Part shown: piece after piece, positions 35,083-44,229 of the stretch | Position numbering within the stretch: the stretch's first letter is position 1 | How the letters are laid out: each line of letters starts with the position of its first letter | NCBI GenBank assembly: GCA_029252405.1 | Contig: JAQXBM010000008.1 | Coordinates: 1 to 64,000, forward strand | DNA length: 64,000 bases | Reading direction: 5' to 3' | Origin: Crocinitomicaceae bacterium | GTDB taxonomy: Bacteria > Bacteroidota > Bacteroidia > Flavobacteriales_D > Crocinitomicaceae | Notes under the pieces: generated by a model | Seen by the model: only the letters and a program-made list of their open reading frames with translations | Told to the model about the DNA's origin: nothing | Database searches by the model: none | Position numbers and translations under genes: made by a program

Positions 35083-38000
35083 TTATTTCTTCATCACTTT
35101 TCGCATGATTGTTTTGGTTCCATCGGTGATTTTCATGATGTAAACTCCAGTCGATAATGGCGAGAAGTTGATCATAGAATTTTCTAAATTTCCATCAAAC
35201 AAGATTTTCCCATTCAAATCAAGAACTTGGTAAGACTGTTTTCTGGTTGAGTTAAATTCAACGTACAACACGTCATTTACAGGATTTGGATACATTGTGA
35301 AATGTGATCCCTCTGAAGTGACATCCGCCATATCTGAAAGTTGTGAGTTTGTTCCCGATCCTATACAGAAGTTCGTCGACTCGTTTGAGGCAAAACTTCC
35401 ACCCGAAGCCAAAGTTGCTCCATTTGAATCATTTGTCAAGGTATAGCTTCCGTTTCCGTAGGCGCAGCAGATGCCATCTCCGTATGCATCACTGATTGTG
35501 AACGTGTAACAACCGTCATTCAAACATAGTGGAATGTTCAATGTTGAACCATCAGCCTGAGAGGCGTATGTTCCACCACTCGCAACAACACTAGAACCAC
35601 TTGTTATTTCCCAACTTGTTTCTTCAGGGTAGTTATCGAATGTAATGGACAAGCTCACGTCTGTGCAGACTGGCGCAGCTCCTTGAACACTAACGGCGTC
35701 AATCGCCATATCTCCCTGCCATGTTGTTCCAGTTGTTCCATTGAATCTTAGTTTTACCGCTGAACTCGATGAATAAGCACTCAAATCTACCGCTGTTGAA
35801 AGCCAAGCATTCCCTTGATTTCCAGTTCTGTTCCAAAGTGTTGTCCAAGTTGTTCCGTCAGTACTTACTTCCAAATTCAACTCACCCATTGCGCTAGCGC
35901 CGTACAAGTGGTAATCGAATGTAACCTCAGGGTTCGATAATCCCGTTAAATCAAAACAAGGGCTTGTCAATTTCGCATTCTTCGTGGCATAATTTGGCGT
36001 AGACGATTCCATGTAAGCATAATAAGACCCCGCATTTGCCGATGTTGGTCCCGTATTGCTCGATGGTGTCGAACCAGATTGTACTGTCCAATTAAAATCA
36101 TCATCGGAATCCTGTGTCCAAGCACCCAAAGTATTCTCGTAACTTTCGTTGTAAGGGAAAGATGTAATTGTTGTTGAACACGAAGGTCCGGAAACCGTTT
36201 CTCCATCAACATTGATATTGTCTACTGCCATATCTCCCTGCCAAGTTGTTCCTGTCGTTCCGTTAAATCTCAATTTAACCTCTGAACTTGAAGAATAAGC
36301 ACTCAAACCAATTGATTCAGATAACCAAGCATTTCCTTGATCGCCTGTCTTTGACCAAACCGTTGTCCAAGCTCCACCATCCGCACTCACTTCCAAATTC
36401 AAGCCGCCCATTGCAGCTGCACCATACATGTGATAATCGAATGAAAAGGTAGGGTTTGTCAATCCTGTAAGATCAAAACAAGGACTTGTAAGCAGCGCAT
36501 TTTTCGTTGCATAGTTTGGTGTAGACGACTCCATGTACACGTAGTAACTTCCTTCGTTCGAAGCACTCGGTCCTGTATTACTTGATGCCGTTGCTCCCGT
36601 TTGTACAGTCCAATCGAAATCATCACCTGTACTTTGAGACCAAGCTCCCAAGGTATTCTCAAATCCTTCTGCATACGGGAAATTTGAGATAGTCGTTGAA
36701 CAAGCAATTGGTCCTGGACCAGATCCGCCGGAAAGTCCTGTAACGATCAACGAGAAATTCTGAGAACCACCACTGAGTGATCCCTTGTGAGTAACCGTAA
36801 TCGTATATGTTCCTGATGCATTCCCAACGTCCACTCGTTCGTAAGGATCAACATCGTTGTCTCCTTTGGTGTTTGATGCTGGTCCTGTTAACCTCCAAGG
36901 CGTATAGTTTGTTCCAGATTTACTTACGCGAATGTCTAAATCGTTCACAAGGTATTTTGTAGATGGATTGACTGTTCCCGTGTTCGCAGTACCTGGAAGA
37001 TCTGTCCACGAAATCGAAGCTAGTAAATCATTAATTCCATCCGCATCTACGTTGATCGTGTAGGTTTGACCTGGTGATAGCGTTAATTCTTGAATCAATG
37101 ATTGACCTCCGTTGTTCGAAATTGCTTCTGCCGCTCGTTTTGAGTTCATAAGTCCCCAACCAAAAACCGCATCCGGTCCATTCGCACCTGCATCATCTGC
37201 CGTATGCAAGGCCAAACCTTTCAATGTTGCCGCTCTCATGTAGGTTCCATTCACATTGTTGTAGTGTTCTTGCAGCAGCAACAACGATCCCGTAACATTT
37301 GGGGACGCCATTGATGTACCAGAGATGCTCGCATAAGCTGAATTACTCGATTCATAGGTTGAATACACTCCTGTTCCGTTCCCTGTAATGTCTGGCTTGA
37401 TTCTCAAATCATCCGTTGGACCTTCGCTACTTCCACTGTTGATACTCACTGAGATCAGGTCTCCAGATGCATTAACGTTCGCATCTTGTGCGTTTGCCAC
37501 AACCAAGTTGTTCTTACATGTAGATGTTCCATTCAACTTATCGTAGGAGCTGTTCCCACCGATTGGATTTGCATTTGCCGTGTTATCGTTCCCATCGTTT
37601 CCAGCGGCAACAACCATTAAATAGTTCGGAGCATTGTACATGATTTGGTCCCAACTTCTGGAAACCCCAATGTATCCTCCAAAATAGTATTGGGGCAATT
37701 GAACATTCCCGAAATTATCTCGAATTCCATAGCCGTAGGAATGATTTGACACCAACATTCCAGATGCGGCAGCATTCGTTGCTTCGGATAAATCAGAATT
37801 CCAATCTGATCCAATCGCATTTGCCATAGGAGCCATTCCCTTCGCGGCCGCCTGAACTCCAGAAGCGATGATTGTCCCTGTGACGTGAGCTGCGTGAAAA
37901 TTCAAGGATGATGATCCATCACCAACTGAGAATCTATTCGCCCCTCCGGCACCATCGTATTCTTGGTGAGAGGCACGCGCAACTCCACCATCCCAAACGT

Positions 38001-38385
38001 AGGCCGTCATGTTATCTCCGTTGAGATTTAACCCGAGCGAGCCTCCTGAATTCAAGTGGTTCGTTCGTGTTGATTCCGAAGCATCGACATTTGATGTAAC
38101 ATAATACAAAGGGTTATCGTTTTCATCAACTCCTTGAAGTTCGGCAAACGATCCTTTCGAGGTTGTAAATGTTAATGGCCAACCGTTAATGGCGGCAAGC
38201 TGCACTGCTCGCTCTTTGGATACTTCAGCTTCCATCTTGAAGTCCTGTTCCAATTTTGATAACTCCTGCTGATTGTAGTCTTTGATTATTTCAGTCTTTT
38301 CTGCGGTGGTTTGTCCGAATAGAAAGCCTGAAAAAACAGTAAAAAAGGTGAAACCAAGCACCCTCCTTGCGTAGAATGAATTCAT
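35083..38385 (-). CDS. Secreted S8 (subtilisin-like) serine peptidase with two MAM-like domains and T9SS sorting domain
   Basis: 1100 residues. Signal peptide (FFTVFSGFLFGQTT), a short propeptide, then a peptidase S8 domain with catalytic Asp132 (YVWDGGVA), His167 (HAAHVTGT), oxyanion Asn (AAGNDGND) and Ser358 (SGTSMASP). A beta-sandwich domain (about 430-560) precedes two near-identical MAM-like modules (about 560-730 and 735-905: FDYHMYGA/FDYHLYGA, GTTWQGDMA), a Gly/Tyr-rich segment with DAYGDGICC, and a T9SS sorting domain (MYPNPVNDVLYV). Surface or secreted protease. Confidence 0.95.
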   Translation of the reverse strand: MNSFYARRVLGFTFFTVFSGFLFGQTTAEKTEIIKDYNQQELSKLEQDFKMEAEVSKERAVQLAAINGWPLTFTTSKGSFAELQGVDENDNPLYYVTSNVDASESTRTNHLNSGGSLGLNLNGDNMTAYVWDGGVARASHQEYDGAGGANRFSVGDGSSSLNFHAAHVTGTIIASGVQAAAKGMAPMANAIGSDWNSDLSEATNAAASGMLVSNHSYGYGIRDNFGNVQLPQYYFGGYIGVSRSWDQIMYNAPNYLMVVAAGNDGNDNTANANPIGGNSSYDKLNGTSTCKNNLVVANAQDANVNASGDLISVSINSGSSEGPTDDLRIKPDITGNGTGVYSTYESSNSAYASISGTSMASPNVTGSLLLLQEHYNNVNGTYMRAATLKGLALHTADDAGANGPDAVFGWGLMNSKRAAEAISNNGGQSLIQELTLSPGQTYTINVDADGINDLLASISWTDLPGTANTGTVNPSTKYLVNDLDIRVSKSGTNYTPWRLTGPASNTKGDNDVDPYERVDVGNASGTYTITVTHKGSLSGGSQNFSLIVTGLSGGSGPGPIACSTTISNFPYAEGFENTLGAWSQSTGDDFDWTVQTGATASSNTGPSASNEGSYYVYMESSTPNYATKNALLTSPCFDLTGLTNPTFSFDYHMYGAAAMGGLNLEVSADGGAWTTVWSKTGDQGNAWLSESIGLSAYSSSSEVKLRFNGTTGTTWQGDMAVDNINVDGETVSGPSCSTTITSFPYNESYENTLGAWTQDSDDDFNWTVQSGSTPSSNTGPTSANAGSYYAYMESSTPNYATKNAKLTSPCFDLTGLSNPEVTFDYHLYGASAMGELNLEVSTDGTTWTTLWNRTGNQGNAWLSTAVDLSAYSSSSAVKLRFNGTTGTTWQGDMAIDAVSVQGAAPVCTDVSLSITFDNYPEETSWEITSGSSVVASGGTYASQADGSTLNIPLCLNDGCYTFTISDAYGDGICCAYGNGSYTLTNDSNGATLASGGSFASNESTNFCIGSGTNSQLSDMADVTSEGSHFTMYPNPVNDVLYVEFNSTRKQSYQVLDLNGKILFDGNLENSMINFSPLSTGVYIMKITDGTKTIMRKVMKK
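35682..36708. repeat. Tandem duplication of a MAM-like domain inside the S8 protease gene
   Basis: Two direct copies of about 500 bp (roughly 35682-36183 and 36204-36708) encode the two MAM-like modules and share long identical stretches, such as those coding for ESSTPNYATKNA and RFNGTTGTTWQGDMA. A recent internal duplication. Confidence 0.75.
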
Positions 38386-38876
38386 TTTGATAGTTTTAGT
38401 TTAGCTCAGAGAATTTTGAACTCCATCTTCATATGTCGCCCTGAGTATCTCATTTGACTCATTGGTAATCGTTAATCAAGAGGGAGTTTTTTGAAGGGCG
38501 TCCTGCTCGAAACATAAGACAGAAATGCGGCGAACAGTCGAATTATTTTCTAGCGCGTTTAAAAGTTAGTAATAATTGTGACTTAAGAGTGAATAAATCG
38601 CACTTAATTTGTAACTAATTGATATATTGATATTTAAACTAGGTTTATTGCCGGTGTATTGAAAACAAGCGCGACGCATGTTGTACTTTTAATGGCGCCA
38701 ATTATTTGCTTGAATTCAGCAACTGAAAAAGAAATTATCAACAATTACTCCCTTTTTGTGATGCTGAATCGGTTTAGTGCGCTTCCGACAAATTTCTAGT
38801 AACGATTTGTTAATCTTGGTATAGTGATGAAGTCTAAATATTGTCCGAGATTTGCATTATCAAACGAAAATAACCG
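38386..38876. other. Intergenic region between divergent T9SS-cargo genes
   Basis: 491 bp that must hold the promoters for the S8 protease (leftward) and the lamin-tail-domain protein (rightward). I see no exact TAnnTTTG element; the closest on the right is GAGATTTG at about 38848. No RNA gene or open frame is recognisable. The region is AT-rich apart from 38480-38560. Confidence 0.5.
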
Positions 38877-41621
38877 ATGAAAAGAATCATTACTTTATCA
38901 ATTGCATTGCTCGCAGGAACTGTCAGCTTTGCCCAATGTTCAGAGCTGTTTTTCTCTGAGTACATTGAAGGATCGAGCAATAACAAAGCGATCGAAATTT
39001 ACAACCCAACAAGCGGTCCGATCGACCTTGCCGATTATGTAGTCAAAAGACACAATAATGGTGCGACAACTCCATCAGGAACGTTTGGTTTCCCAGTTGG
39101 GACAATTCTTGCAGCTAGTGATGTGTACGTAATTGGAAACCCAAGTGCTGACCCTGCTATTCTTGCAGTAGCTGATACAACAAACGCTGCTACCTTCTAC
39201 AATGGAGACGATGCGCTAATTTTGGAAAATCTCGTAACAGGTGATACTGTTGATGTTATTGGAGAGTTAGGTGTAGATCCAGGTGCAGCATGGACTGTTG
39301 GCACAGGATCAACACAAAATTTCACGCTTGTTAGAATGATTGGTATTCAGCAAGGAACCAATAGCTGGACTGTGGGTGCAACTGAGTGGGACGTCTTCCC
39401 ACAAGACGTGTTTGATTCTCTCGGAATGCACACAATGACTTCTTGTGCGCCTCCAGTGCCAATGTTTGGACCTTGTGGTGAGTTATTCTTCTCTGAATAC
39501 ATTGAAGGATCAAGCAGTAACAAAGCATTGGAAATTTACAATCCAACTGGATTTGACATTGATTTATCGAACTATGTTATTTATCGTGCCAACAACGGAA
39601 GCCCAACTCCAACGGACAGTATCTTTCCAGTAGGAACTATTTTGGCAGGCGATGTTTTCGTAATAGGAAACCCAAGCGCAATTGCTGGTATTCAAGCGGA
39701 AACTGATACAACACATACACTTACTTTTTACAATGGTGATGACGCACTTTACATGATTAACATGACCTCAGGTGACACCTTAGATATCATTGGTCAAATT
39801 GGTGTCGATCCTGGTTCTGGATGGACAGTAGGTTCTGGAGCTACAAACAACTTTACGCTTGTGCGTCAAATCAGCATCAATCAAGGTGAATTGAACTGGA
39901 CGGTTGGAGCTACTCAATGGGATGTTTTCCCTATCGATATGATTGATTCATTAGGAGCTCACACGATGACTGCTTGTGGGACACCATGTTCTCCAACGAC
40001 GTTCAACCAAACGATTGTTTCATGTACTCCAGTAACTTCTCCGAGTGGCACATACACTTGGACAACAACAGGAATCTACAACGATACTATTTTCGATGCA
40101 GGTGGTTGTGACAGCTTATATGTTGTCGATCTTACGATCGGAGCGCAAACTACAAGCACAATTTCAGCAACAGGATGTAGCGCTTACTCTTCTCCAAGCG
40201 GACAAGTTTACACTGCATCAGGAATGTACATGGATACAATACCAAATGCTTTAGGATGTGATAGCGTTATCACAATCAACTTGGTAATTGATCCTGCAGG
40301 TGCAGGATGTGCTAATCAATGTTCAGAATTGTTCTTCTCGGAATACATTGAAGGATCGAGTAACAATAAAGCACTGGAAATTTACAACCCAACAGGCGGA
40401 GCAATCGACCTAGTGGATTACGTTGTAAAAAGACATACAAACGGATCACCGACTGCATCTGGAACATACGATTTCCCTGCAGGTACATTCATCGCTGCTG
40501 GTGATGTTTACGTGATTGCAAATTCATCTGCCGATTCTCTTGGGATTATTGTGGTGTCTGATACTACAAACGCTGCAACTTTCTTTAACGGTGATGATGC
40601 CTTGATTTTAGAAAACGTAGCAACTGGAGATACAATTGACGTTATTGGTGAAGTTGGAGTCGATCCTGGAACTAACTGGCCAGTTGGATCAGGTGCGACG
40701 AGCGAGTTCACATTGGTTCGAAACCCTGCTATCCAACAAGGAAACAATGTGTGGGCTTCGGCAGCAGCAGAATGGACGGTATTCCCACAAAATACATTTG
40801 ATTCTTTAGGATCTCACACAATGGTGGCATGTACCGTACTTCCATGTACTGACACAGGTTCATCATTCGCAGTTTCTGATTGTGATTCTTACACGTCACC
40901 AAGTGGAATGACATGGACAGCATCTGGAACTTACAACGATACGATTCAGAATGCTGCAGGTTGTGATAGTGTGATGGTTATTACTTTGACTATCAACACG
41001 AGCACTTCAAATATTATCACAGAGTTTGCTTGTAATAGCTACACAGCACCAAGTGGAGCGGTATTCACCGCTTCTGGAACATACACAGATGTGATTCCAA
41101 ATACTGCAGGATGTGATAGCACAATCACGATCAACTTGACAATTACATCTGTAGATGTGTCAACGACTTTATCGGGAGAGACATTGACGGCTGGTGCAAC
41201 TGGTGCCACTTACCAATGGATTGATTGTGATAATGGAAACGCGGCAATCGTTGGAGAAACAGCTCAGTCATTCACAGCGACAATTACTGGAAACTACGCG
41301 GTTGTCGTAACTGAAAACAGCTGTACGGATACTTCAGCTTGTACATTCGTTCAAGTAGTTGGACTTCCAGAATTCGGATTGAACAACGAAGTTATCGTAC
41401 ATCCTAACCCAACATCTGGTGAAGTAACGATCGACTTTGGATCAACATTGAACAACGTTTCTGTTCGCGTATTGGACGCGATTGGAAGAGAGATTGATCG
41501 AACATCAATCACTTCTGCAGATTTCGTTGAAATGACGATTAACGGAGAAGCAGGTCAATACTTCGTTGAAGTAACTGTTGACGGTGTTAGAGCTGCTGTG
41601 AAGCGCGTCGTTAAGAAATAA
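38877..41621 (+). CDS. Secreted three-fold lamin-tail-domain adhesin-like protein with T9SS sorting domain
   Basis: 914 residues. Signal peptide (LSIALLAGTVSFAQCS). Three lamin-tail (LTD) domains at about 21-185, 200-365 and 480-645, each opening with ELFFSEYIEGSS.NKA.EIYNPT. Between and after them are Cys-containing repeats of the pattern SPSG..WT.SG.Y.DTI.N..GCDS (about 370-475 and 650-765). The C-terminus is a T9SS sorting domain (VHPNPTSGEVTI). LTDs in secreted bacterial proteins often accompany nucleases or act as adhesive modules; no enzyme domain is seen here. Confidence 0.92.
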   Translation: MKRIITLSIALLAGTVSFAQCSELFFSEYIEGSSNNKAIEIYNPTSGPIDLADYVVKRHNNGATTPSGTFGFPVGTILAASDVYVIGNPSADPAILAVADTTNAATFYNGDDALILENLVTGDTVDVIGELGVDPGAAWTVGTGSTQNFTLVRMIGIQQGTNSWTVGATEWDVFPQDVFDSLGMHTMTSCAPPVPMFGPCGELFFSEYIEGSSSNKALEIYNPTGFDIDLSNYVIYRANNGSPTPTDSIFPVGTILAGDVFVIGNPSAIAGIQAETDTTHTLTFYNGDDALYMINMTSGDTLDIIGQIGVDPGSGWTVGSGATNNFTLVRQISINQGELNWTVGATQWDVFPIDMIDSLGAHTMTACGTPCSPTTFNQTIVSCTPVTSPSGTYTWTTTGIYNDTIFDAGGCDSLYVVDLTIGAQTTSTISATGCSAYSSPSGQVYTASGMYMDTIPNALGCDSVITINLVIDPAGAGCANQCSELFFSEYIEGSSNNKALEIYNPTGGAIDLVDYVVKRHTNGSPTASGTYDFPAGTFIAAGDVYVIANSSADSLGIIVVSDTTNAATFFNGDDALILENVATGDTIDVIGEVGVDPGTNWPVGSGATSEFTLVRNPAIQQGNNVWASAAAEWTVFPQNTFDSLGSHTMVACTVLPCTDTGSSFAVSDCDSYTSPSGMTWTASGTYNDTIQNAAGCDSVMVITLTINTSTSNIITEFACNSYTAPSGAVFTASGTYTDVIPNTAGCDSTITINLTITSVDVSTTLSGETLTAGATGATYQWIDCDNGNAAIVGETAQSFTATITGNYAVVVTENSCTDTSACTFVQVVGLPEFGLNNEVIVHPNPTSGEVTIDFGSTLNNVSVRVLDAIGREIDRTSITSADFVEMTINGEAGQYFVEVTVDGVRAAVKRVVKK

Positions 41622-41661
41622 GTTCATCGAACTAGTTAGCAATTTCGCTAGCGAAGAATAA

Positions 41662-41695
41662 AAAACGCCCCACCAAGCTATTGGTGGGGCGTTTT
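41662..41695. terminator. Bidirectional intrinsic terminator
   Basis: Near-perfect stem AAAACGCCCCACCA/TGGTGGGGCGTTTT with a short loop between convergent genes. A-tract on the left and T-tract on the right serve both directions. Confidence 0.92.
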
Positions 41696-41715
41696 ACTTA
41701 AAGCGTTTAATATTA

Positions 41716-42891
41716 TTATTTCACAAAGCGCTCGGTTACTTCCATCTGGTTCTCCATTTGAATCTTCACCAAATAAACACCTTGCGATAACTCATGAAGA
41801 TCTAATGACAAATGCGAAGAGTTTGGACGAGAATCATATACGACATTTCCTACTTGAGAAAAGATTTGCACTCGCTCGACAGCACTTTTTGCGTTAATCG
41901 TCAGTTCATCAATAACGGGGTTCGGAAAAAGCTGAATCAGCGTCTGAGAGTTTTCATCCAAACTTGCACCTGAAAAATCATATCTCCACAAATCCTTTTG
42001 ATCGTTCATTTGCTCGTTCTGCCCTGCACCTGCATAAATTGTGTCGTTGTGCACAAACATGAACGGTGCCCATCGCCCTCCTGCGGGAAAGTCGGCCAAG
42101 CTACTCCATGAATCCGCAATTGAGTTGTACTGCCAGAAATCATCGAAACGTGCAAAATTGATTTCGTCTTCTCCACACATCAAATAAACATTGTCTCCAA
42201 CAGAAACCGCGTTAGCTGCTGATCGTCCGTCCGAGGGGAAACTTGTTCTTGTTTGCCATTGATCTGTGCTTGCATTGTAGGCATACCAATCATCGAACAT
42301 ATCATCTAAATGATGTCCAGTTCCAACATAAATCATATTTCCAACTGTTGCACCTACACCGTGATGACGTTCACTCATGAAGTTTGTTTTCGTTGTCCAA
42401 GTATCGGTTGTTGCATTGTATTCGTACCAATCAGCGAGATCAGCGAAGTTTCCGTTTTGTTGACCTTGCCCTAAGTAAACGCGGTCTCCAACTACTGAAA
42501 ATGCCGGGTGAATTCTACCTGCCGCAGGACCGCTTGTTTTTTGCGTCCATGAATCCAAAACAGCATCGTATTCCCACATTTCCATGTTAGCGGAAGAGCC
42601 GTTGTATCCGCAAGAAACATATCCTTTTCCATTGATGCTAAATCCGATTGCGTAGTTTCTGTTCCCTCCGGGGAAATCAGCTAGCTGTGTCCAAGAATCG
42701 TTGTGAATGTCGTAGCGGTAAAAGTCATCGAACCCGCTTCCGGTGGCAATGTAGGCTGAATCACCTAAGACAAAGCTGCAAGCATGATGCCTGCCTGGGC
42801 CAGGAATATCTGACAATTGCGTCCAAGAACCTTGGGAAAAAGACAGAGTTGCTAGAAATAAAAAAGAAAGGAGAAGATGAGATTTTTTCAT
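41716..42891 (-). CDS. Secreted Kelch-repeat beta-propeller protein with T9SS sorting domain
   Basis: 391 residues. Signal peptide (LLSFLFLATLSFSQGSW). Six Kelch-type repeats (WTQLSDIPGPGRHHACSF, WTQLADFPGGNRNYAIGF, WTTKTNFMSERHHGVGATV, WQTRTSFPSDGRSAANAV, WSSLADFPAGGRWAPFMF) form a propeller at about 20-310. The C-terminus is a T9SS sorting domain (LFPNPVIDELTI). Ligand unknown. Confidence 0.93.
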   Translation of the reverse strand: MKKSHLLLSFLFLATLSFSQGSWTQLSDIPGPGRHHACSFVLGDSAYIATGSGFDDFYRYDIHNDSWTQLADFPGGNRNYAIGFSINGKGYVSCGYNGSSANMEMWEYDAVLDSWTQKTSGPAAGRIHPAFSVVGDRVYLGQGQQNGNFADLADWYEYNATTDTWTTKTNFMSERHHGVGATVGNMIYVGTGHHLDDMFDDWYAYNASTDQWQTRTSFPSDGRSAANAVSVGDNVYLMCGEDEINFARFDDFWQYNSIADSWSSLADFPAGGRWAPFMFVHNDTIYAGAGQNEQMNDQKDLWRYDFSGASLDENSQTLIQLFPNPVIDELTINAKSAVERVQIFSQVGNVVYDSRPNSSHLSLDLHELSQGVYLVKIQMENQMEVTERFVK

Positions 42892-42986
42892 ACGAAGTAT
42901 AGTTTGAACTACTAAAGTATGATTCTCTGTTGATCGAATCCTATTTGAATTGGGAGATCGAAAGAAATTATTGGAAGGCTAATCAC

Positions 42987-44186
42987 CTACTCATAAATCA
43001 AATACTTCGCTCGCACCAACTTAAAAGCATCCAATTTTTCTTGCCACGAAGCGCGAATATCTTCTTCCGATTTACCTGCGTTTAACTGTTGCGCCAATTC
43101 ATCATTTCCAGAAAGCAAATTGAACATTCGCGAGCGATCAATAAAGGTTTTCCCTTTGAGCAAAATATTTGAATTCAATAAAAAGTTAAGATCAAACTTC
43201 GTTTCTCTGTGTCCTTCTTGTTCACCCATGTTGTATCCGTAGCACTTCACATCCTTGTGCTTCGGATTCTTCGATCCAGGTCCGGATTTTGGTGTAAACT
43301 CGAAGTCCATCTCTGGAAAATCGGGATGTCCGTAACGCTCAAATGGACCATCAGTGCCTCTTCCTACAGAAACAGTCGTCGCTTCCAAAATGCACAAGCT
43401 TGGATACAACTGAATGGAAACATCCGATCGCAAATTTGGTGATGGCGGAACTGGCAAGGAATAAGGCGTATTGTGATCGTAGTATTTACATGGAACAACT
43501 GAGTAATCACAAACAAGATCACCTTCCAACCAACCTTCTCCATTGATCATTTTTCCGTACTCTCCAATCGTCATTCCATAAACAATCGGAACTGGGTGCA
43601 TCCCCACAAAAGATTTGTATCTCATGTCCAAAACTGGTCCATCAACATAATGTCCGTTGGGATTGGGTCTATCCAAAACAATTACAGGAATATTCGCTTC
43701 AGCGCAGGCTTCCATTACATAATGCAAGGTTGAAATGTAGGTGTAAAATCGTACACCGACATCCTGAATATCGAACAACACAACATCCAATCCTTTCAAT
43801 TGTTCTTGAGTTGGTTTTTTGTTCTTTCCGTATAGTGAAACAATTGGCAATCCCGTCTTTTGATCCTTTTCACTTGAAATGAACTCTCCAGCGTCTGCTT
43901 TCCCACGAAATCCATGCTCAGGAGAAAACACCTTCATCACATTTATCTCTAAACTCAACAATGAATCTACTAAATGCGTCTCACCAATTAAGGAAGATTG
44001 ATTCCCGACAATTCCTACTTTTTTATCTTGCAATAAAGGCAAATAATCAGTGGTTTGTTCAGCTCCGACAGACACTTGTGCAAGTCGTTCAACTTGATCC
44101 TCGTCGACCACATCTACTTTCTCCTCGTGCTGGGGAGAATTGCTATATCCGCAAGAAGAAATCAAAAAAATAAAAATGCTTTTCAA
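42987..44186 (-). CDS. DUF1343 exo-beta-N-acetylmuramidase NamZ-like lipoprotein
   Basis: About 399 residues. DUF1343 motifs include FSPEHGFRGKADAGE, DVVLFDIQDVGVRFYTYIS, VLDRPNPNG, PIVYGMTIGEYGKM and SVGRGTDGPFE. The NamZ family removes terminal MurNAc from peptidoglycan fragments. A lipobox (FIFLISSCGYS) implies a lipoprotein. The start is uncertain: the TTG at 44186 gives a compact signal peptide, while the ATG at 44249 would overlap the divergent permease gene. Probably part of cell-wall recycling. Confidence 0.9.
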   Translation of the reverse strand: MKSIFIFLISSCGYSNSPQHEEKVDVVDEDQVERLAQVSVGAEQTTDYLPLLQDKKVGIVGNQSSLIGETHLVDSLLSLEINVMKVFSPEHGFRGKADAGEFISSEKDQKTGLPIVSLYGKNKKPTQEQLKGLDVVLFDIQDVGVRFYTYISTLHYVMEACAEANIPVIVLDRPNPNGHYVDGPVLDMRYKSFVGMHPVPIVYGMTIGEYGKMINGEGWLEGDLVCDYSVVPCKYYDHNTPYSLPVPPSPNLRSDVSIQLYPSLCILEATTVSVGRGTDGPFERYGHPDFPEMDFEFTPKSGPGSKNPKHKDVKCYGYNMGEQEGHRETKFDLNFLLNSNILLKGKTFIDRSRMFNLLSGNDELAQQLNAGKSEEDIRASWQEKLDAFKLVRAKYLIYE

Positions 44187-44229
44187 GCACAAAACCTTTG
44201 TGTACTTTAGTCGAAAAGTTCCCAGAAAT

